In this document: one piece after another, positions 29,634 to 42,596 of the stretch
How the letters are laid out: each line of letters begins with the position of its first letter
How positions within the stretch are numbered: the stretch's first letter is position 1
Source of the DNA: Sycon ciliatum
Taxonomy: Eukaryota > Porifera > Calcarea > Leucosolenida > Sycettidae
Assembly: GCF_964019385.1 (NCBI RefSeq)
Contig: NC_088647.1
Coordinates: forward strand, 12,912,922-12,976,921
Length of the DNA stretch: 64,000 bases
Direction of reading: 5' to 3'
Made by a program: the position numbers and the translations under genes
Notes under the pieces: model-generated
The model's input: only the letters and a program-made list of their open reading frames with translations
What the model was told of the DNA's origin: nothing
Database searches by the model: none

Positions 29634-29762
29634 ATAGAATAAACACCGATGTCGTAGTGTTTATGGGAATATAAATACTGCTATAAAAACCGAGGCGTAG
29701 CCGAGGTTTTTATAGACAATGTTTATATTCCCATAAACACAAGACAGAGGTGTTTATTCTAT
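29634..29762. repeat. Long hairpin, about 60-bp arms
   Basis: Arms run from TAGAATAAACACC to AAAACCGAGGC and back, with the loop GCGTAGC at about 29694-29700. There are a few mismatches. It is the first of a series of large hairpins up to 31375. Confidence 0.85.
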
Positions 29763-29904
29763 TTATACCTAGCTTCGTTTTTGGCCTGAAATACTGGTCC
29801 GAAATAGCTATTTTAGTATCCCAGTATACAATAGTATACTATTATGTGTAGGTAGTATTGCGTGTTCCAGACCTAAGACCTTTCTTTCAACCAACATCTG
29901 CATC

Positions 29905-29972
29905 AACACCCTGGTGGCTGGGTGGTCAAGATAGGTGCTTGGGAATCTTATGGTTGCAGGTTCGATTCCTGC
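29905..29972 (+). repeat. tRNA-Ser/Leu-like SINE head
   Basis: Box A-like TGGCTGGGTGGT and box B GGTTCGATTCC are correctly ordered and spaced. The cloverleaf is incomplete, so this is a tRNA-derived SINE or tRNA relic, not a working gene. The following T-rich stretch is inverted at 30750-30800. Confidence 0.5.
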
Positions 29973-30193
29973 TGAAACTTCTTTACTTCTTCAATTTTTT
30001 CTTTTTCAATTGGAGAGAAAATTTCTTAGTCCCTTGAAAGTTGAAAAGTTACAACCTCTAAGTGGGTAATATAGCAAATTATCGCCTTCTTAGTATTTGA
30101 CCCCACTAATTTCCCTGATACCTAAGCGGTCAAATATATCGCGTATTTGACTGCTTAGTCAAATACACGATATATTTGACTACTTATATTTGA

Positions 30194-30713
30194 AGTGTGT
30201 GGGTTACAGTGAGGGCTGCGTCCCACCCGCCTGTGTGGATTCACAGGAAGTGTGAGTTACGAAGTCTGAAGAAAACGTTGAACGGTCTCTGCTGGGATGA
30301 CGACTACACCATAGCTCAGTGGTTAGAGCATCGCTGGCTACAAGCGAGGGTCCCTGGTTCGAGTCCTGGTGGTGACAGTCAATTTTTTCTTCAGACTTTT
30401 CCCGTTTGTCTCTTTCCCTCAAACCAGTTAATATTTTATGACTTGGGGCTCCCCGCGTGCTAGTTTGTACGTGAAGTGTGTGGGTTACAGTGAGGGCTGC
30501 GTCCCACCCGCCTGTGTGGATTCACAGGAAGTGTGAGTTACGAAGTCTGAAGAAAACGTTGAACGGTCTCTGCTGGGATGACGACTACACCATAGCTCAG
30601 TGGTTAGAGCATCGCTGGCTACAAGCGAGGGTCCCTGGTTCGAGTCCTGGTGGTGACAGTCAATTTTTTCTTCAGACTTTTCCCGTTTGTCTCTTTCCCT
30701 CAAACCAGTTAAT
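30194..30713 (+). mobile_element. Tandem dimer of a tRNA-derived SINE
   Basis: Two units of about 281 bp (starting 30194 and 30475) are nearly identical. Each has a tRNA-like head with box A TAGCTCAGTGG and box B GGTTCGAGTCC. ACTTATATTTGA occurs just outside both ends (30182-30193, 30714-30725) and may be the target duplication, but the same word is locally repeated. The translated head reads AQWLEHRWLQARVPGSSPGG, a known artefact of tRNA-like SINEs. Confidence 0.75.
30307..30375 (+). repeat. tRNA-like head of SINE unit 1
   Basis: D-arm GCTC...GAGC and anticodon stem TCGCT/AGCGA form. The T stem has a mismatch and the anticodon loop lacks U33, so it is not a functional tRNA. The twin in unit 2 is at about 30588-30656. 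Confidence 0.6.
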
Positions 30714-30825
30714 ACTTATATTTGACTACTTATATTTGACTCCTTTAATAGAACTTCTTGGACTTAGAAATTTTCTCTCCAACTTAGAAAAAGAAATTTT
30801 TGAAGAAAGCAGAAATACACAAGAC

Positions 30826-30902
30826 GGGATTTGAACCCACAACCATGTGGATCTCAGTCACTCTTCCTTACCACCCAGCCACTGTGCTACCGATGCTGAA
30901 CC
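30826..30902 (-). repeat. tRNA-Ser/Leu-like SINE head, inverted
   Basis: On the minus strand box A TAGCACAGTGG and box B GGTTCAAATCC are present. Together with 29905-29972 and the matching T-rich/A-rich arms it forms a foldback around the SINE dimer. Confidence 0.5.
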
Positions 30903-31024
30903 TAGTTTAAACAATGATCTTGATCCTGCAATGCCGTACAATGCGGTATGTGCTATAGTATAATACTAGAATTACAAGGATATGTCGTATATGAAGAGAA
31001 ACTATTGCGTGGAGAACACGATAA

Positions 31025-31375
31025 ATAGATTATAGACCTCATAGTTGGTCTATACAGGATATATAGACCTCGTAAAAGACCTCGGGGGACCTCGGTCTTT
31101 TACTTGGTCTATATATCCTGTATAGACCTCCTAACCGGTCTATAATCTATACGTATATACCAGGGAGTCGTATCTATACGACTCCCTGGTATATACCCCA
31201 AGTTAAAGTGGTGAATATGTATAGGATATTACCCAAGTACGAGGGTGTTACCTCCCGAATATAGGATTACCCAAGTACGAGGGTGTTACCTCCCGAATAT
31301 CATCCCGACTGCGTAGCAGGAGGGATGATATGAGGGTACGGTAACACCCGAGTACGCGGGTCAATATCCTACTTA
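31025..31375. repeat. Cluster of three long hairpins
   Basis: 31025-31151 folds on AGACC...GGTCT arms. 31154-31195 is a perfect stem (TATACCAGGGAGTCGTA and inverse). 31213-31375 folds on GATATT...AATATC arms that include a direct repeat of CCCAAGTACGAGGGTGTTAC. The loop GCGTAGC recurs from the hairpin at 29634-29762. Confidence 0.8.
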
Positions 31376-31763
31376 TCCCAGGTACATCTACGCATTTTGG
31401 GGATCGACGCAACTGCGTTCTGAATACAATTACCAAGGTACAGCTATACCAAAAACAAAATGCTGCCTTTCTTTTCAATCCAGTCAAGGTTTGAGAGCGA
31501 TGGAGCTCGGGAGACAAGTTGCATTTTAGTAGTTGGACTAGAGAATTGACGAAGATTGCACTGTTATGATACATAGTCATTTGGTTCAAAGTATTAAAGG
31601 AACCTTTCACATTCAGGGGAGGCAACACCAGAAGTTGACAACACCAGCGGGCTGAATGTGCCACGATCCACATTGAGGATTCGCTCTCCGTACTGCAGCT
31701 TCTTCTGGGGGCCTAAAGCCAATAAATACTGTTTATAAAATACTCCTTTGCCAACATATGTAC

Positions 31764-31912
31764 TGTAATAGTTTTACCTTGACACTTCTTGCTTGTCTTA
31801 TGGTAACACCTTGTGTTCCTACTATTCTCACTCCTGCCGTTCTCGCCTTTCTTTTGCTTTATGGTTTGAACATCATTCGGTGAATTCTCCAATCAATCAA
31901 GTCACTGTTACA
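31764..31912 (+). repeat. 5' LTR of the Ty3/Gypsy element
   Basis: TGTAATAG...CTGTTACA, 149 bp, preceded by TGTAC (31759-31763). It matches 51709-51867 except for one base change and two small length differences seen by eye. Confidence 0.9.
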
Positions 31913-34900
31913 CTGATAGCTTGAGGATGGTTGAGATCATCGTTTGCCCTTTGACGTGCCTTGTGCTCCTGGCCGCTACTGCTCTGCTATACGCCGCTTT
32001 CCGTGAGATCCGCCGCGCTCGGGACAACGTGGCTGCTACAGTTGGACGACATCAATTACCTGCTACATCAAGCTCAAGTCCCCCGGATCTAGCCCCGTGT
32101 CGATCGCGTTCTCTCTCCCAGACAAGCCCGAGCGTCAAACGCGTTACCAGAGAACCGAATGTTTTCCATGGCAACCCTTCCGAGTTCAAAGAGTGGGTAT
32201 TTACGGTCGAGTTAGCCTTGAAGTGCTCACCTCAAGGTGACCCGGAGAGCCAAGTTAACTTTGCGGCTAGCTACCTCGCTGGGAATGCGCGTCTTTGGCT
32301 AATTTCTTCCATGGAAGCAGGTGAGCAATTTTCGGATTGGCATTCTTTGAAAAGCGCCCTAGCGCGATGGCCCTCACCATGACGGGGAAAGAGTGCGGTT
32401 GGATATGTTCTCTATCCAACAACGTGGGTCAATTGAATCGTACGTAACGGAGTTTTCTCGGCTAAGTTTACAGGTGCCGGAACTTGACGAACTCTCCAGA
32501 GCCTTGCTATTTGTCAACGGCCTGCACGGTAACATGCGGACCTTGGTAGTGAAGGAACACCCCACTACACTGTCAGCCGCTGTTCAGGCAGCGCTAGCAG
32601 TCACCTCAGACAGCCGATTTCAGCGCAGACCACCACTGGCGACCGCGCCGGGATTCGCACCACCATCAGGTAGCAGAAAGCTAACAAAACTAAGCCCCGA
32701 GGAACGTGAGACATTACGAGCCCAGGGGGGCTGCTTCGCATGTCGTCGACCAGGCCATATGGCCCAGAATTGCCCGCAGCATCGAGATCACCCAAACGGT
32801 GGACGTCAGTAAGGCCGATGCGATTACTGACGCATCAAGAAAAGGCATTACCTGCGTGTAGTGTGTGCTCCGTCTCTACCCGTAACCGATTCAGTAGCCT
32901 CGCTGTGGAGGATGTTGACGATGATGCTGAATGCTCCGAAGACAATTTCAAGCGAGATGTTACACCAACTATTGAGGCCCAGGTTACCAGCGTCAATGTG
33001 GAAACGGAACATGAGCTCCTGCGTGTAGAAGGCAAAATCAACGGTCGTCGCGCGCTTATGTTAATAGATTCGGGCTCGACCCATGATTTCATTGCCGAAC
33101 AGTTTGCCAGGAGAGTTAACCTGCCAACCGAAATTGGCTCGGAAAACCTGAATGTCACGCTGGCTGATGGAGCATCAAGCTCGTTTCCCATGGAGACGAC
33201 CCATGAATTGAAGGTTATCGTAGGCGACTTCAGCGATAACCAAACCTTCACGGTGTTCCCCCCTTCATCGCTATGACGCTATATTGGGGAAACCTTGGTT
33301 AACGAGTAACAATCCAGACATAAACTTCCGGACGAATGAAGTCAGGTTGAACTCGAATGGTTTGCCTTGTGCGTCGCCCAGTCAAAGCGAACCGACCGCT
33401 CCTGTGGAGGCGATGTTCATATCTGGTCGTCAGGCTAGGCATGCTCTTAGGAGTGGAGACGAAGGTGTTCTGGCGTGGGTCAGCGTAGAAGACGGCATTG
33501 GCAAGGAACCTCCCGACAAATCCACTCAGAACGAGCACCCACTGGCCAGATCTCAAGGCCATGTTCCGTGACTATGACGATCTTTTCGCGGATGATCTGC
33601 CAGCTAGACTCCCACCAAAGAGGTCTGGAGACCACGGAATCCGCCTGGAGGAAAGCTCATCACCCCCATCGCGACCTGCCTATCGCCTGCCCAGGCCAGA
33701 AATGGAGGAATTGAAGAAACAGCTCACAGAACTCTTGAAAAAGGGTTTCGTAGAACCAAGTAAGTCCCCCTTTGGTGCACCGGTGTTTTTTTGTCAAGAA
33801 AGCTGACGGTTCGTTACGTATGGTCTGTGATTGGAGGGAGCTAAACAAGATAACTGTTAAGAACAAGGCGTGCTTGCCCAATGTGGATGATTTATTCGAT
33901 ACCGTACAGGGCGCTAGGTACTTCACGAAACTAGACCTCCGATCAGGGTATAATCAGATTCGCATTCAAGCTGAGGACGTGCCCAAAACCGCGATTAACA
34001 CTCCCTTTGGGCATTACCAATTTAGGGTCATGGGATTTGGTCTCACCAATGCACCGGCAACTTTTCAATCCATGATGAATACGATTCTTCAACCATATCT
34101 GAGGGAGTTCGTAGTCGTGTTCCTAGATGACATACTCATCTTCAGCAAAACGTGGTCGGAGCATATGCAGCATGTCCGGTCGGTATTGAGCGTGCTCCGG
34201 GACAACCAGTTATTTTGCAAACGGTCAAAAAGTGAATTTGGCGTGGAGAGTGTGCGGTTCCTGAGACATTGCATCGATGGACTGCACATCGCCCCTGACC
34301 CAGACAAGATTGCCGCAGTAAAGTTCTGGCCCGCTCCGACTTCAGTCACAGAGGTGAGGCAATTTCTTGGATTTACGAATTATTTTAGGCGATTCATAGA
34401 TCAATACTCATCGCTCTCTAAGAACTTAGAGGAGATAACGGGAAAACATGCACGATTCGAGTGGAATAGCTCTCGGCAACATGCCTTTGAATCGCTAAAG
34501 CATGCCTTGTTGAATGCGCCCCTATTGCGGCTGGCTGATGTGAACCGACCATTCAGAGTGGTAACAGATGCAAGCGATTTCGCCTTGGGATGTGTTCTTC
34601 TCCAAGAACTAGAGGAAGATGCCTGGCATCCAGTGGCTTATGCTAGCCGAAAATTGGCTGCTGCTGAACAGAATTATACAGCTACAGAAAGAGAAACATT
34701 GGCCGTAGTGTTTGCGCTAAGGACCTGGCGCATCTACCTCAACACTTTGAGGTCATTACAGACAACATGGCGGTAGTTTATCTGAAAACAAAACCAAGCA
34801 TTACAAAGAGAGAGGCGCGATGGGTTGAATTCCTAGCTGACTATGACTACACAGTCCGTCACAGACCCGGCAGAGAGAACCCTGCAGATCCCCTTTCGCG

Positions 34901-36428
34901 TCGCCCAGATCTCCATGAGAGTAACCTCGTGGAGAATGCAGTACCACGTTTGAATGCTATTGAGTATGCTTTAGCAATGAATGATGACGTGTCCACTACA
35001 ATATCAGATGCCTACCAGAGAGACAAAGAGCTAACTCCCATCATAGAAAGATTGAAGCATTCTCTCCGAGATAATTTGCATGATCGCTATTATTGGGACG
35101 AATCCACTGATCGCTTGTACCTCAAGGCATCCCCCAATAACCGGTTGTGCATACCACAGTGCGGTGTCCGGTTAAAGCTCATTCAAGAACACCATGAGTG
35201 TGCAACGGCTGGCCACCCGGGTCGTGATCGAACGTACTTCCGCCTAGCACGTTTTTTCAACTGGCCCCGAATGGGTCTCGATATCAAGAGATTTGTCAAA
35301 ACCTGTTATCTCTGCCAGCGAACGAAGGGAGGTCAGCCACGAACAGGGCTTCTCCAGTCACTTCCAATACCTGATAGTCCTTGGCAGGATATCTCAATGG
35401 ATTTTATTGTTGGATTGCCCCTTACTTCTCGTGGCTTCGACGCAATTTACACCTTTGTGGACCGACTTACGAAATGCGTACATCTTGTTCCAACAAACTC
35501 GAAGATTGATGCTAAGGGCAGCGCTCAACTGTACATTCAAAACGTGTTTCGTCTGCACGGGCTGAGCTCGACCATTGTTTCCGATCGCGATCCACGATTC
35601 ACTACAGCTTTTTTTCAAAGAAGCATTCTCTCAGCTAGGAACTAGATTGGCATTCAGCACTGCTAACCACCCTCAAACGGATGGTTTGACAGAGAGAGTT
35701 AACCGGCAAGTGGGAGATGTTCTAAGAGCATTTGTGAACTTGAGACAGAACAATTGGGATTCGCTTCTACCACTCTGCGAGTTTGCAATTAATAGTTCAC
35801 AACAGTCATCTGTAGCTAATACACCGTTCTATCTGAACTATGGGTTTGACCCTAAGTCCCCGCCCAAATTCATTTATACGGGAGGGGAAAGGAGTGATTC
35901 GGTCGATTGGCTTCATGAGCAGGAAGCCGCAATAAGGATAGCTCGAGATGCAATGCTCGACGCCCAGGCAAGGCAAGCTCTATACGCAGACCAGACGAGA
36001 ACGCCCAGTGATTTGAAGGTTGGTGATAGCGTTCTTGTCTACAGAGACTTTCTACTGACCCCGGAAGCTCGTGGCCAGCCCTCTCGGAAGTTGCAACCCA
36101 AGTGGTTTGGTCCGTATCGTATCCAGGCTAAGATTGGAGCGAATGCTTTTAGTAGTAGTGACCGAGCGGGTCCTGGTGCTAGGTTGAACCCACTTGACCT
36201 TATGAATGGGTACTTGAACTTTGCGGTTGTTAATTAAGTGGCCACTTGACCTTTTAATTGGATAAGTGGTAATGAAGTGGCCACTTGAGATCTGAAGTGG
36301 TTTTGAAGTGGGCCAGGTGTCATATTTAATTGGATTAATGACTAAGTGGTGTTTGAAGTGCCTCTCGGCGACATACGTCCTTTTAAAGTGGTGGGTGTGG
36401 TTGTTAATAAGATTCACTGTCTGGGAAT

Positions 36429-37055
36429 GTGGGGCACTTTGTGTGTACTGTATGCGGACTTGTTCTTGATAGCGTGCTGTTGCCGGAGGTGAATTTTTCC
36501 GAGAGATGCATTCTCCCATGGCTATATGCGGCTGGGGAGCGATTGACTGCCGTCGACAGACATCTGGTACGCTTCATGCAGAAGACCGGTGTCCTGCTGA
36601 ACCTTCACGGTGTGCTGGAACCGTTGCAGTACATGAAGAAGGAGAGTGGCTACAAGAGCCTGAACTATGCCATAGCTCTGACATGCATCTGTGCTGAGCA
36701 CGACGAGATTTGCCAGAAGCTTCAGCCATATCTTCCAAAGAGCCATGTGGCGTGGGCACGATCCAGCAAGCTAATGAGTTGCAAACCGCAGCAATTTTCG
36801 AAAGCCTGGCTCCGCCAACTTCTAATCCGTACAAAACCTCTTACCCCTTTTCAGCTGAAGAAGTTGAAGCAGAATATCCGAGAGTTTAATTCTGAGGAGA
36901 AGGAACTGATGCAAAGACTAATCCAATCTTACGGGTGCTGTGAACCTCGTGTGGAATTAATTCCTGCGGAGATGAAATGTGCGCTGTACCGTTTCTCAAG
37001 TGCCATGTGTAGGGCGAGGAAGATGATGATGAAGGGTACCGTTGCCGCTGTATAA
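36429..37055 (+). mobile_element. Polinton part: unknown frame near the terminus (left arm)
   Basis: A frame of about 208 residues with Cys pairs at the start (CTVCG) and a Lys/Leu-rich C-terminal half. I recognise no family. The inverted copy is at about 50240-50854. A segment around VDRHL recurs in a degraded frame near 39.9 kb, hinting at internal duplication. Confidence 0.5.
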
Positions 37056-37147
37056 AACCCCTGACATCTTAATTTTCCATCATTTCGCAAAGCATCCTTG
37101 CCAAGTCACAAGTAATTGTTGTTGTTGTCTTCATCCTTGCTATTACT

Positions 37148-37200
37148 TTGGTGAAGAAGAAGAAGAAGAAGAAGAAGAAGAAGAAGAAGAAGAAGAAGAA

Positions 37201-37260
<60 letters not shown>

Positions 37261-37909
37261 GAAGAAGATCATGAACATGTGGTCTATTTTGAAAGATCAT
37301 GGTGAGGACGGCCATTGTCCAATGGGTGCGCTGATGCGTTGTGCTGCGCGGTTAGGAATCGCAACCTCGCTGACAAACCTGGTGGAACCTTTCAATGGAG
37401 ACCATGGATATGACCAAGCAGTTGTTGAAAGTCACCCCATAACCAACTTGATCTGGATTGCTGCCAAGGACATGGCTTGCTGCGGGCGGAAAGAACTACT
37501 TGATGTAGTGAAGCTGCTGTTTCCAGTTGATCCAAGCCCTGATGGAAGTACGCCTAGTACTGCTACTGGCAAGTCGGACATTGCTCAACGCTACCTCATG
37601 AAGAACCTATCCTGCGTGTTCAAGAAGGTGAAGAGCACCCCTTCCAGTAACAACATTAGTATGATCATCGTGTTGGTTGCAATGCTCATTCTCTTGTGTG
37701 AAGAAGCGTCGCTGAGAGGATACGATCATGAGCTGCACTGCACTCTAGTTGAGTTCTTCGATCAAGAACTGCATGCTCTTGACGTGGTGCACTACAAGCG
37801 TTGTCAGCAAACTCAGTCAACATTCACGAATTGTGGAATTCCACAAATGCTCACATTGATTACTATTATGTCTATCCTTGCCTCCCTCACTTTGAGCTAT
37901 ATTATTTGA
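37148..37909 (+). mobile_element. Polinton part: two-helix membrane-type frame with Lys/Asn repeats
   Basis: A GAA/CAA trinucleotide tract gives poly-Lys then poly-Asn, followed by about 200 residues with two hydrophobic helices (MIIVLVAMLILLCEE and ITIMSILASLTLSYII). Relatives in each arm lie at 42493-43203 (-), 44093-44821 (+) and 49389-50147 (-), always next to a terminal repeat and followed by an AC microsatellite. Function unknown. Confidence 0.5.
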
Positions 37910-37912
37910 CAT

Positions 37913-37966
<54 letters not shown>

Positions 37967-38675
37967 AAATCATCATCATCATAATACATGACGTTATTCA
38001 TTAAAAATGTTTTATTATAATTTATCAATACACTTGGTAAAGAAAACGGAATGAATCATAAATGTTGTAGTTTCTGTACACGCCTGTGATGGTATCGTCC
38101 ATTCTCAGTACGGCTTGATTGGCATGGAGTGGGTTGGAAGTGAATGACAGCGTGCACTTGTTCTTCCTGGGTGTTTGACTGTGTGACATCCAGTAGCGTA
38201 TCTCCTTTGTCCCGCGCTCTGCAGCATCTGCAGGGTATCCAACTAGAATGTATAACCCAAGTGGCACAATGGTACCGGCATCCACATTTTTCCAAATGGG
38301 AATTCAGTGAGCACCAGTTCTGTGTTTGCTTGAGTCTCCGGGAGTGTTCCGCTGACAGTGTGTTCTTCTAAAGCGAAAGTTTGTCGTATCAGTGTTCTTC
38401 TTAACGAGGTTTCACTGTACATAGATGCAAAAAGACACACATAGGTGGTCTTTATATTACATTGTCTATTCCTTGATACATTGACACGTCTGTGTATTGC
38501 TCCCCGTTCTGATAGTGATAGGTGTATGTTTTTGTTGTAATCGCCGTCACGTGAACGGTGTTGTCAGCCCTCACCTCTCTTCTTTTTACCATACATTCCT
38601 TGTAGACTTGTAGGGTTTCATTCTGTTGATGTTGTTGTTGTCCGTCTTGTTGTCGTGGAGGTGGTGGAGGTGGGC

Positions 38676-38790
38676 TAATTAAGTGGCCACTTGAAATGTG
38701 AAGTGGTGTTTGAAGTGCCTATCGGCGACATAAGTATTTCTTTTAAAGTGGTGGGTGTGGTGTTAGTAAGATTGACTGTCTGGGATTTTT
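38676..38790 (+). repeat. Internal copy of the Polinton terminal repeat
   Basis: The AATTAAGTGGCCACTTGAA ... CGGCGACATAAGT ... TTTAAAGTGGTGGGTGTGG sequence typical of the outer end (36225-36425) recurs here and, inverted, in the right arm (about 48.5-48.6 kb). The central junction (43430-43860) carries two more copies back to back. Confidence 0.75.
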
Positions 38791-40115
38791 TTTTTGAAAT
38801 TGAATTATGATATTCTGGAATATTCTAGGTATTGCCAGACTACCCTTCAACCAACGAGCATCAAACAACTGGATGGGGATAAAAGTGATTGGAGCCGCCT
38901 TGATGAGTCCCATTCAACTCCAGCCTGAAGATCGTCTTCTTCTTCTTCAAAACAAAGATGCAATTCAGCTGTGACTTATGTCTTAAGACTACGACCGGCC
39001 TCCAGCCGTTCGTTGACCACGCCAAATCAAAAGGACATCGGAAGAACCTGGAGGCTGGTCGTCAGCCGGTTTATAAATGTAGCTGGTAAGTGATCTGTTA
39101 TACAATTATCTTTATTTGAAATACAGGAGATCTTATACATCTTGTTTTATCTTTTTCCCCCATGCAGCGATGACGAGTGGATTGATCTTGGGGCAATGAA
39201 GGATCACGTTACAACGTCCCGACACATCAACAACTACCTTCAGAGGCTTATCAACTTCTACGGGGTGTTGCCCATTAACAGCGTGACGAAGATGGCGCAA
39301 GCCCAGGCGGAGCTCCTGTGTTTATAATAAAAAGTTTAAAACCAACATATCTGTGTTAAATGTTTGTGTGAAAGGGGTCGAGTTCTCATTCAATTGCATG
39401 TTCCGAGTTGATTGGTTTGGAACGTTGAAGTTCGATGTGATCGACGTATTGGGTAGCTGCAAGTTCGTTGAACAGAGCGGTGGCAAAACATGTGACAGTT
39501 GTTTTTTGGCACGTTGTAAAAGCCCTTGACGAGATTCGAGTCGTAGAGGAAATCTACCATATTCTGCAGATTTAGATTCGATTGGTCAGTAATAATCTCC
39601 TCTATTGCCGTATTGGAGTTTTTCGATAGGCACTCGTCAGCTCCGCATTATAGTCTATAGACGGATGTAGACGACGCACAGACGCCATTTCCTGAACAGC
39701 ATGGACCTGTGTGATCAATTCGACGCGCTCATCAATTACGTTCGACAGCCAAAGGGCTCTCCTGCAGGTGATGATTGTTGCAATCACGTGACCGAGGCCG
39801 TGATAAATGGACGCACCGGAGCATGATTTTCAAAACAAAGCGATGCATGCCAGAAAAAAGATGCTATCAATCTCGACAGCGTCTCCTAGGCGTCGACAGA
39901 CATCTAATTAGTTTTCTGAAGAAAACAAACATTGGTGACTTCCTCTCAGCTCACTTCAAACTTCACCCCCCTGCAAGAAACGCTACATTCTCTGAAGAAA
40001 TCCTGTTTTGTACAAAAGCCTCAACTATGCTATTGCACTATCGTGCCTCCTATTCGATAGTAGCCTGTCGTCACATCGATATCAATGATGTCAGTGACGC
40101 CTCAAAAAAGCCATT

Positions 40116-40718
40116 TTGAAACCCTGGCCAAAGCGAAGTGGATGTAACAACGTCTGCTTCACCATCTCAAGTGGAAGAGGGGAGATCGCGTTTTCCCACG
40201 TTCAGCGCGTACGAGCAACGTGCATCTCCTGTGAAACCATCTCTTCAACTGGAAATGGACGTCTTAATTCCAAACACAGTGGAGTTTCTGCTGGAAGTAC
40301 ACATGAAACATGGGAGCAACCTGATGCGTTAGACATGTCGGTTAAACTCAGGGGTGACTACCATGATCTCTACCTAAAGACCGATGTGCACCTTCTTGCA
40401 GATGTTTTTGAGAAATTCAGATGCACTGCAATGCTCACGTACGATTTAGATCCGACACACTACTACACCCTGCCTGGATTCGCGTGGGCTCTTCTAAAGC
40501 ATACAGAGATTTCACTCGCTCTGCTCACAGAGCTTCGGAAGAAGGCCGTCAACGAGTTTGACAAGGACTTCTTCAAACTTATGAACAATATGAACAATGT
40601 GTCTGGGAAGACAATGGAGAATGTAAGAAGAAGGATCTCCGTTAAACTACTCCGTGCAGAGGAAGAGGAAGATGTCATCAGAGCTGTGCACCATTCCACA
40701 GTAAGCGGTACATCTTAG
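40116..40718 (+). mobile_element. Polinton part: DNA polymerase B fragment (left arm)
   Basis: DYHDLYLKTDVHLLADVFEK and the following HYYTLPGFAW are typical of protein-primed viral/Polinton type-B polymerases. Only a fragment is seen. The inverted copy is at 46576-47178 (-). Confidence 0.75.
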
Positions 40719-40992
40719 CCGACGGTGTCAGCACACTTGCGCATGAGCACCACCGCATCACACTGCCGGATGACTGAACAGTGATGTGATGTAATGGTGG
40801 TGGTGGTGGTTGACAATCACAATTATTCACACCCTGCACCATGTCAATTTATTTCTAATGAGTTATTGATGTTGATGTTATTGTTTTCTACATACCACAG
40901 AATAATCTTCTTCTTTTTTTTGTCTAGTTTCCCATAACTAGACTTTTATTTCTAATATACCTAAATATAATTGCTGGAAATACAATCACAGT

Positions 40993-41029
<37 letters not shown>

Positions 41030-41710
41030 GATGACGTTCGTGTTTTAACATTATTTTCAGAAAATTGCTCTTACAATACCTTGCGTTTCATATTCATAAT
41101 ATTGTTGCCCGTAAAAGCGGCTTGGCCACATGATTTTGATGACAATGTTGATGTTTTCATTTTTTCGTGTTGTGTTCTAATCATTCGCCATGCCACTGTC
41201 AATTGTATTCTGTTTGCCCGTAAAAGAGGCCCATTCCACAATGTTGATGTTCATGATGATAATGATGATAATAATACTTGAAAGATTGCTCTTGTCGGCA
41301 GCTAGAGCTTGCTCAATTGTCCGTTGTCAATCCAGGAGTTGAACTTGTCCGGGTAGCCTTTCCACTTGACCAGAGACTGTCCGGGGCGTTTGCACAGGAC
41401 TTTCTCCACGCGGAACTTGGTTTTCCTTGGTTTTCTGCAGTCGATGTTCGTAGAAACTGCCCTGAATAGGCTCGTTCATGAGATCTCGAATGTTGTAGGT
41501 GGGTGGTTGGGTGGGTAGAACTCTATTCACGACGAACACCTCTTCAGTCCAATTGGGTGTGTAGCCCTTTTTCGAAATGAGCTTTGCTCACAGCAATTCT
41601 CACGTCATCGTTCACAGCATAGCGTCGCCGCCCTGTGCGTGCATCTGGACTTTTGCTGGGGTGATCCTGTACAAACGGAGCATTACACTCCTCGGACGCC
41701 TCGGCAGGTT

Positions 41711-42082
41711 TCATACCAATACTGCGGTACGGTGCTTGCTGGTGTTGTAGTCATGTACAAGTTTGGACTTTGGGTAGCACTTTGATGTAGACATTTGTTG
41801 ATTTTGCTGTAAAGTGTTTGAGCGTTCTGTTGAATCGCTCTGCAACCACCGCCCCTTGCCGTCGTTATGAGTGCTGTACATGCTAATACCGTTGTCAGCA
41901 AGCCACTGCTTGACTGTTGCGTTGTAGAACTCTTTACCCTCATCGACCCACAGCTTGCGAGGTGAGCGCTTGCTGCTGGTCACGATGCTGCGAAACGCAT
42001 CTCTGACAAGTGCGCCCGTCTTGTTCTGGAGCGGTACAACCCACCATGCATAGGGACCGAAAAGGTCGATGACGGTCAGCAA
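41711..42082 (-). mobile_element. Polinton part: integrase fragment (left arm)
   Basis: TVIDLFGPYAWWVPL-like sequence and the WVDEGKEFYN segment match the DDE core of Polinton integrases. A weak chromodomain-like stretch follows further on (about 41.3-41.4 kb). The inverted copy is at 45212-45583 (+). Confidence 0.75.
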
Positions 42083-42545
42083 ATGTCGAGTGCCATTGTC
42101 ATTTTTTTTTTTGCAAACGCCTGCATGTCCACCAGATCTTCACTCCATCATGATAATTATGTCATCCAACTCGTGCACTATCACACGTCTGCGGGGCAGT
42201 TGCACCGCTGTCACTCCCAACACCGCCAGTCCCACCACCTGCGGTGCCGTTTGTGATTGAATCACTGTCAACGTCCAGGATCACGGGATCCTTGTGCAAC
42301 CTATTGTCAGTGAAGTCACAGTTAGTGGCGTGCAAGTACTCGCACAGTACCTTCAAATAGTACCCAGCTCCGAGAACAGTCTCCCTACGAGAACTGCATA
42401 CCGACCACACACGGCAGTGCATGATAAAATTAAAAATAATAATAATAAAAATATTGACTGGTTATAAAAATGTTATTGAATAAAGTCATGTATTATGATG
42501 ATGATGATGATGATGATGGCCTGTGTGTGTGTGTGTGTATGTGTG

Positions 42546-42596
<51 letters not shown>

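Noticed and set aside
30307-30375. A functional tRNA gene
   Set aside because: The T stem is mismatched, U33 is missing and the unit is a tandem SINE; the translated signature is a known artefact of such heads.
39620-39660. CTGACGA...GAAA on the minus strand in the Polinton arm (mirror copy near 47.65 kb)
   Set aside because: The stretch between the core words does not form a stem and the stem I partner is absent.
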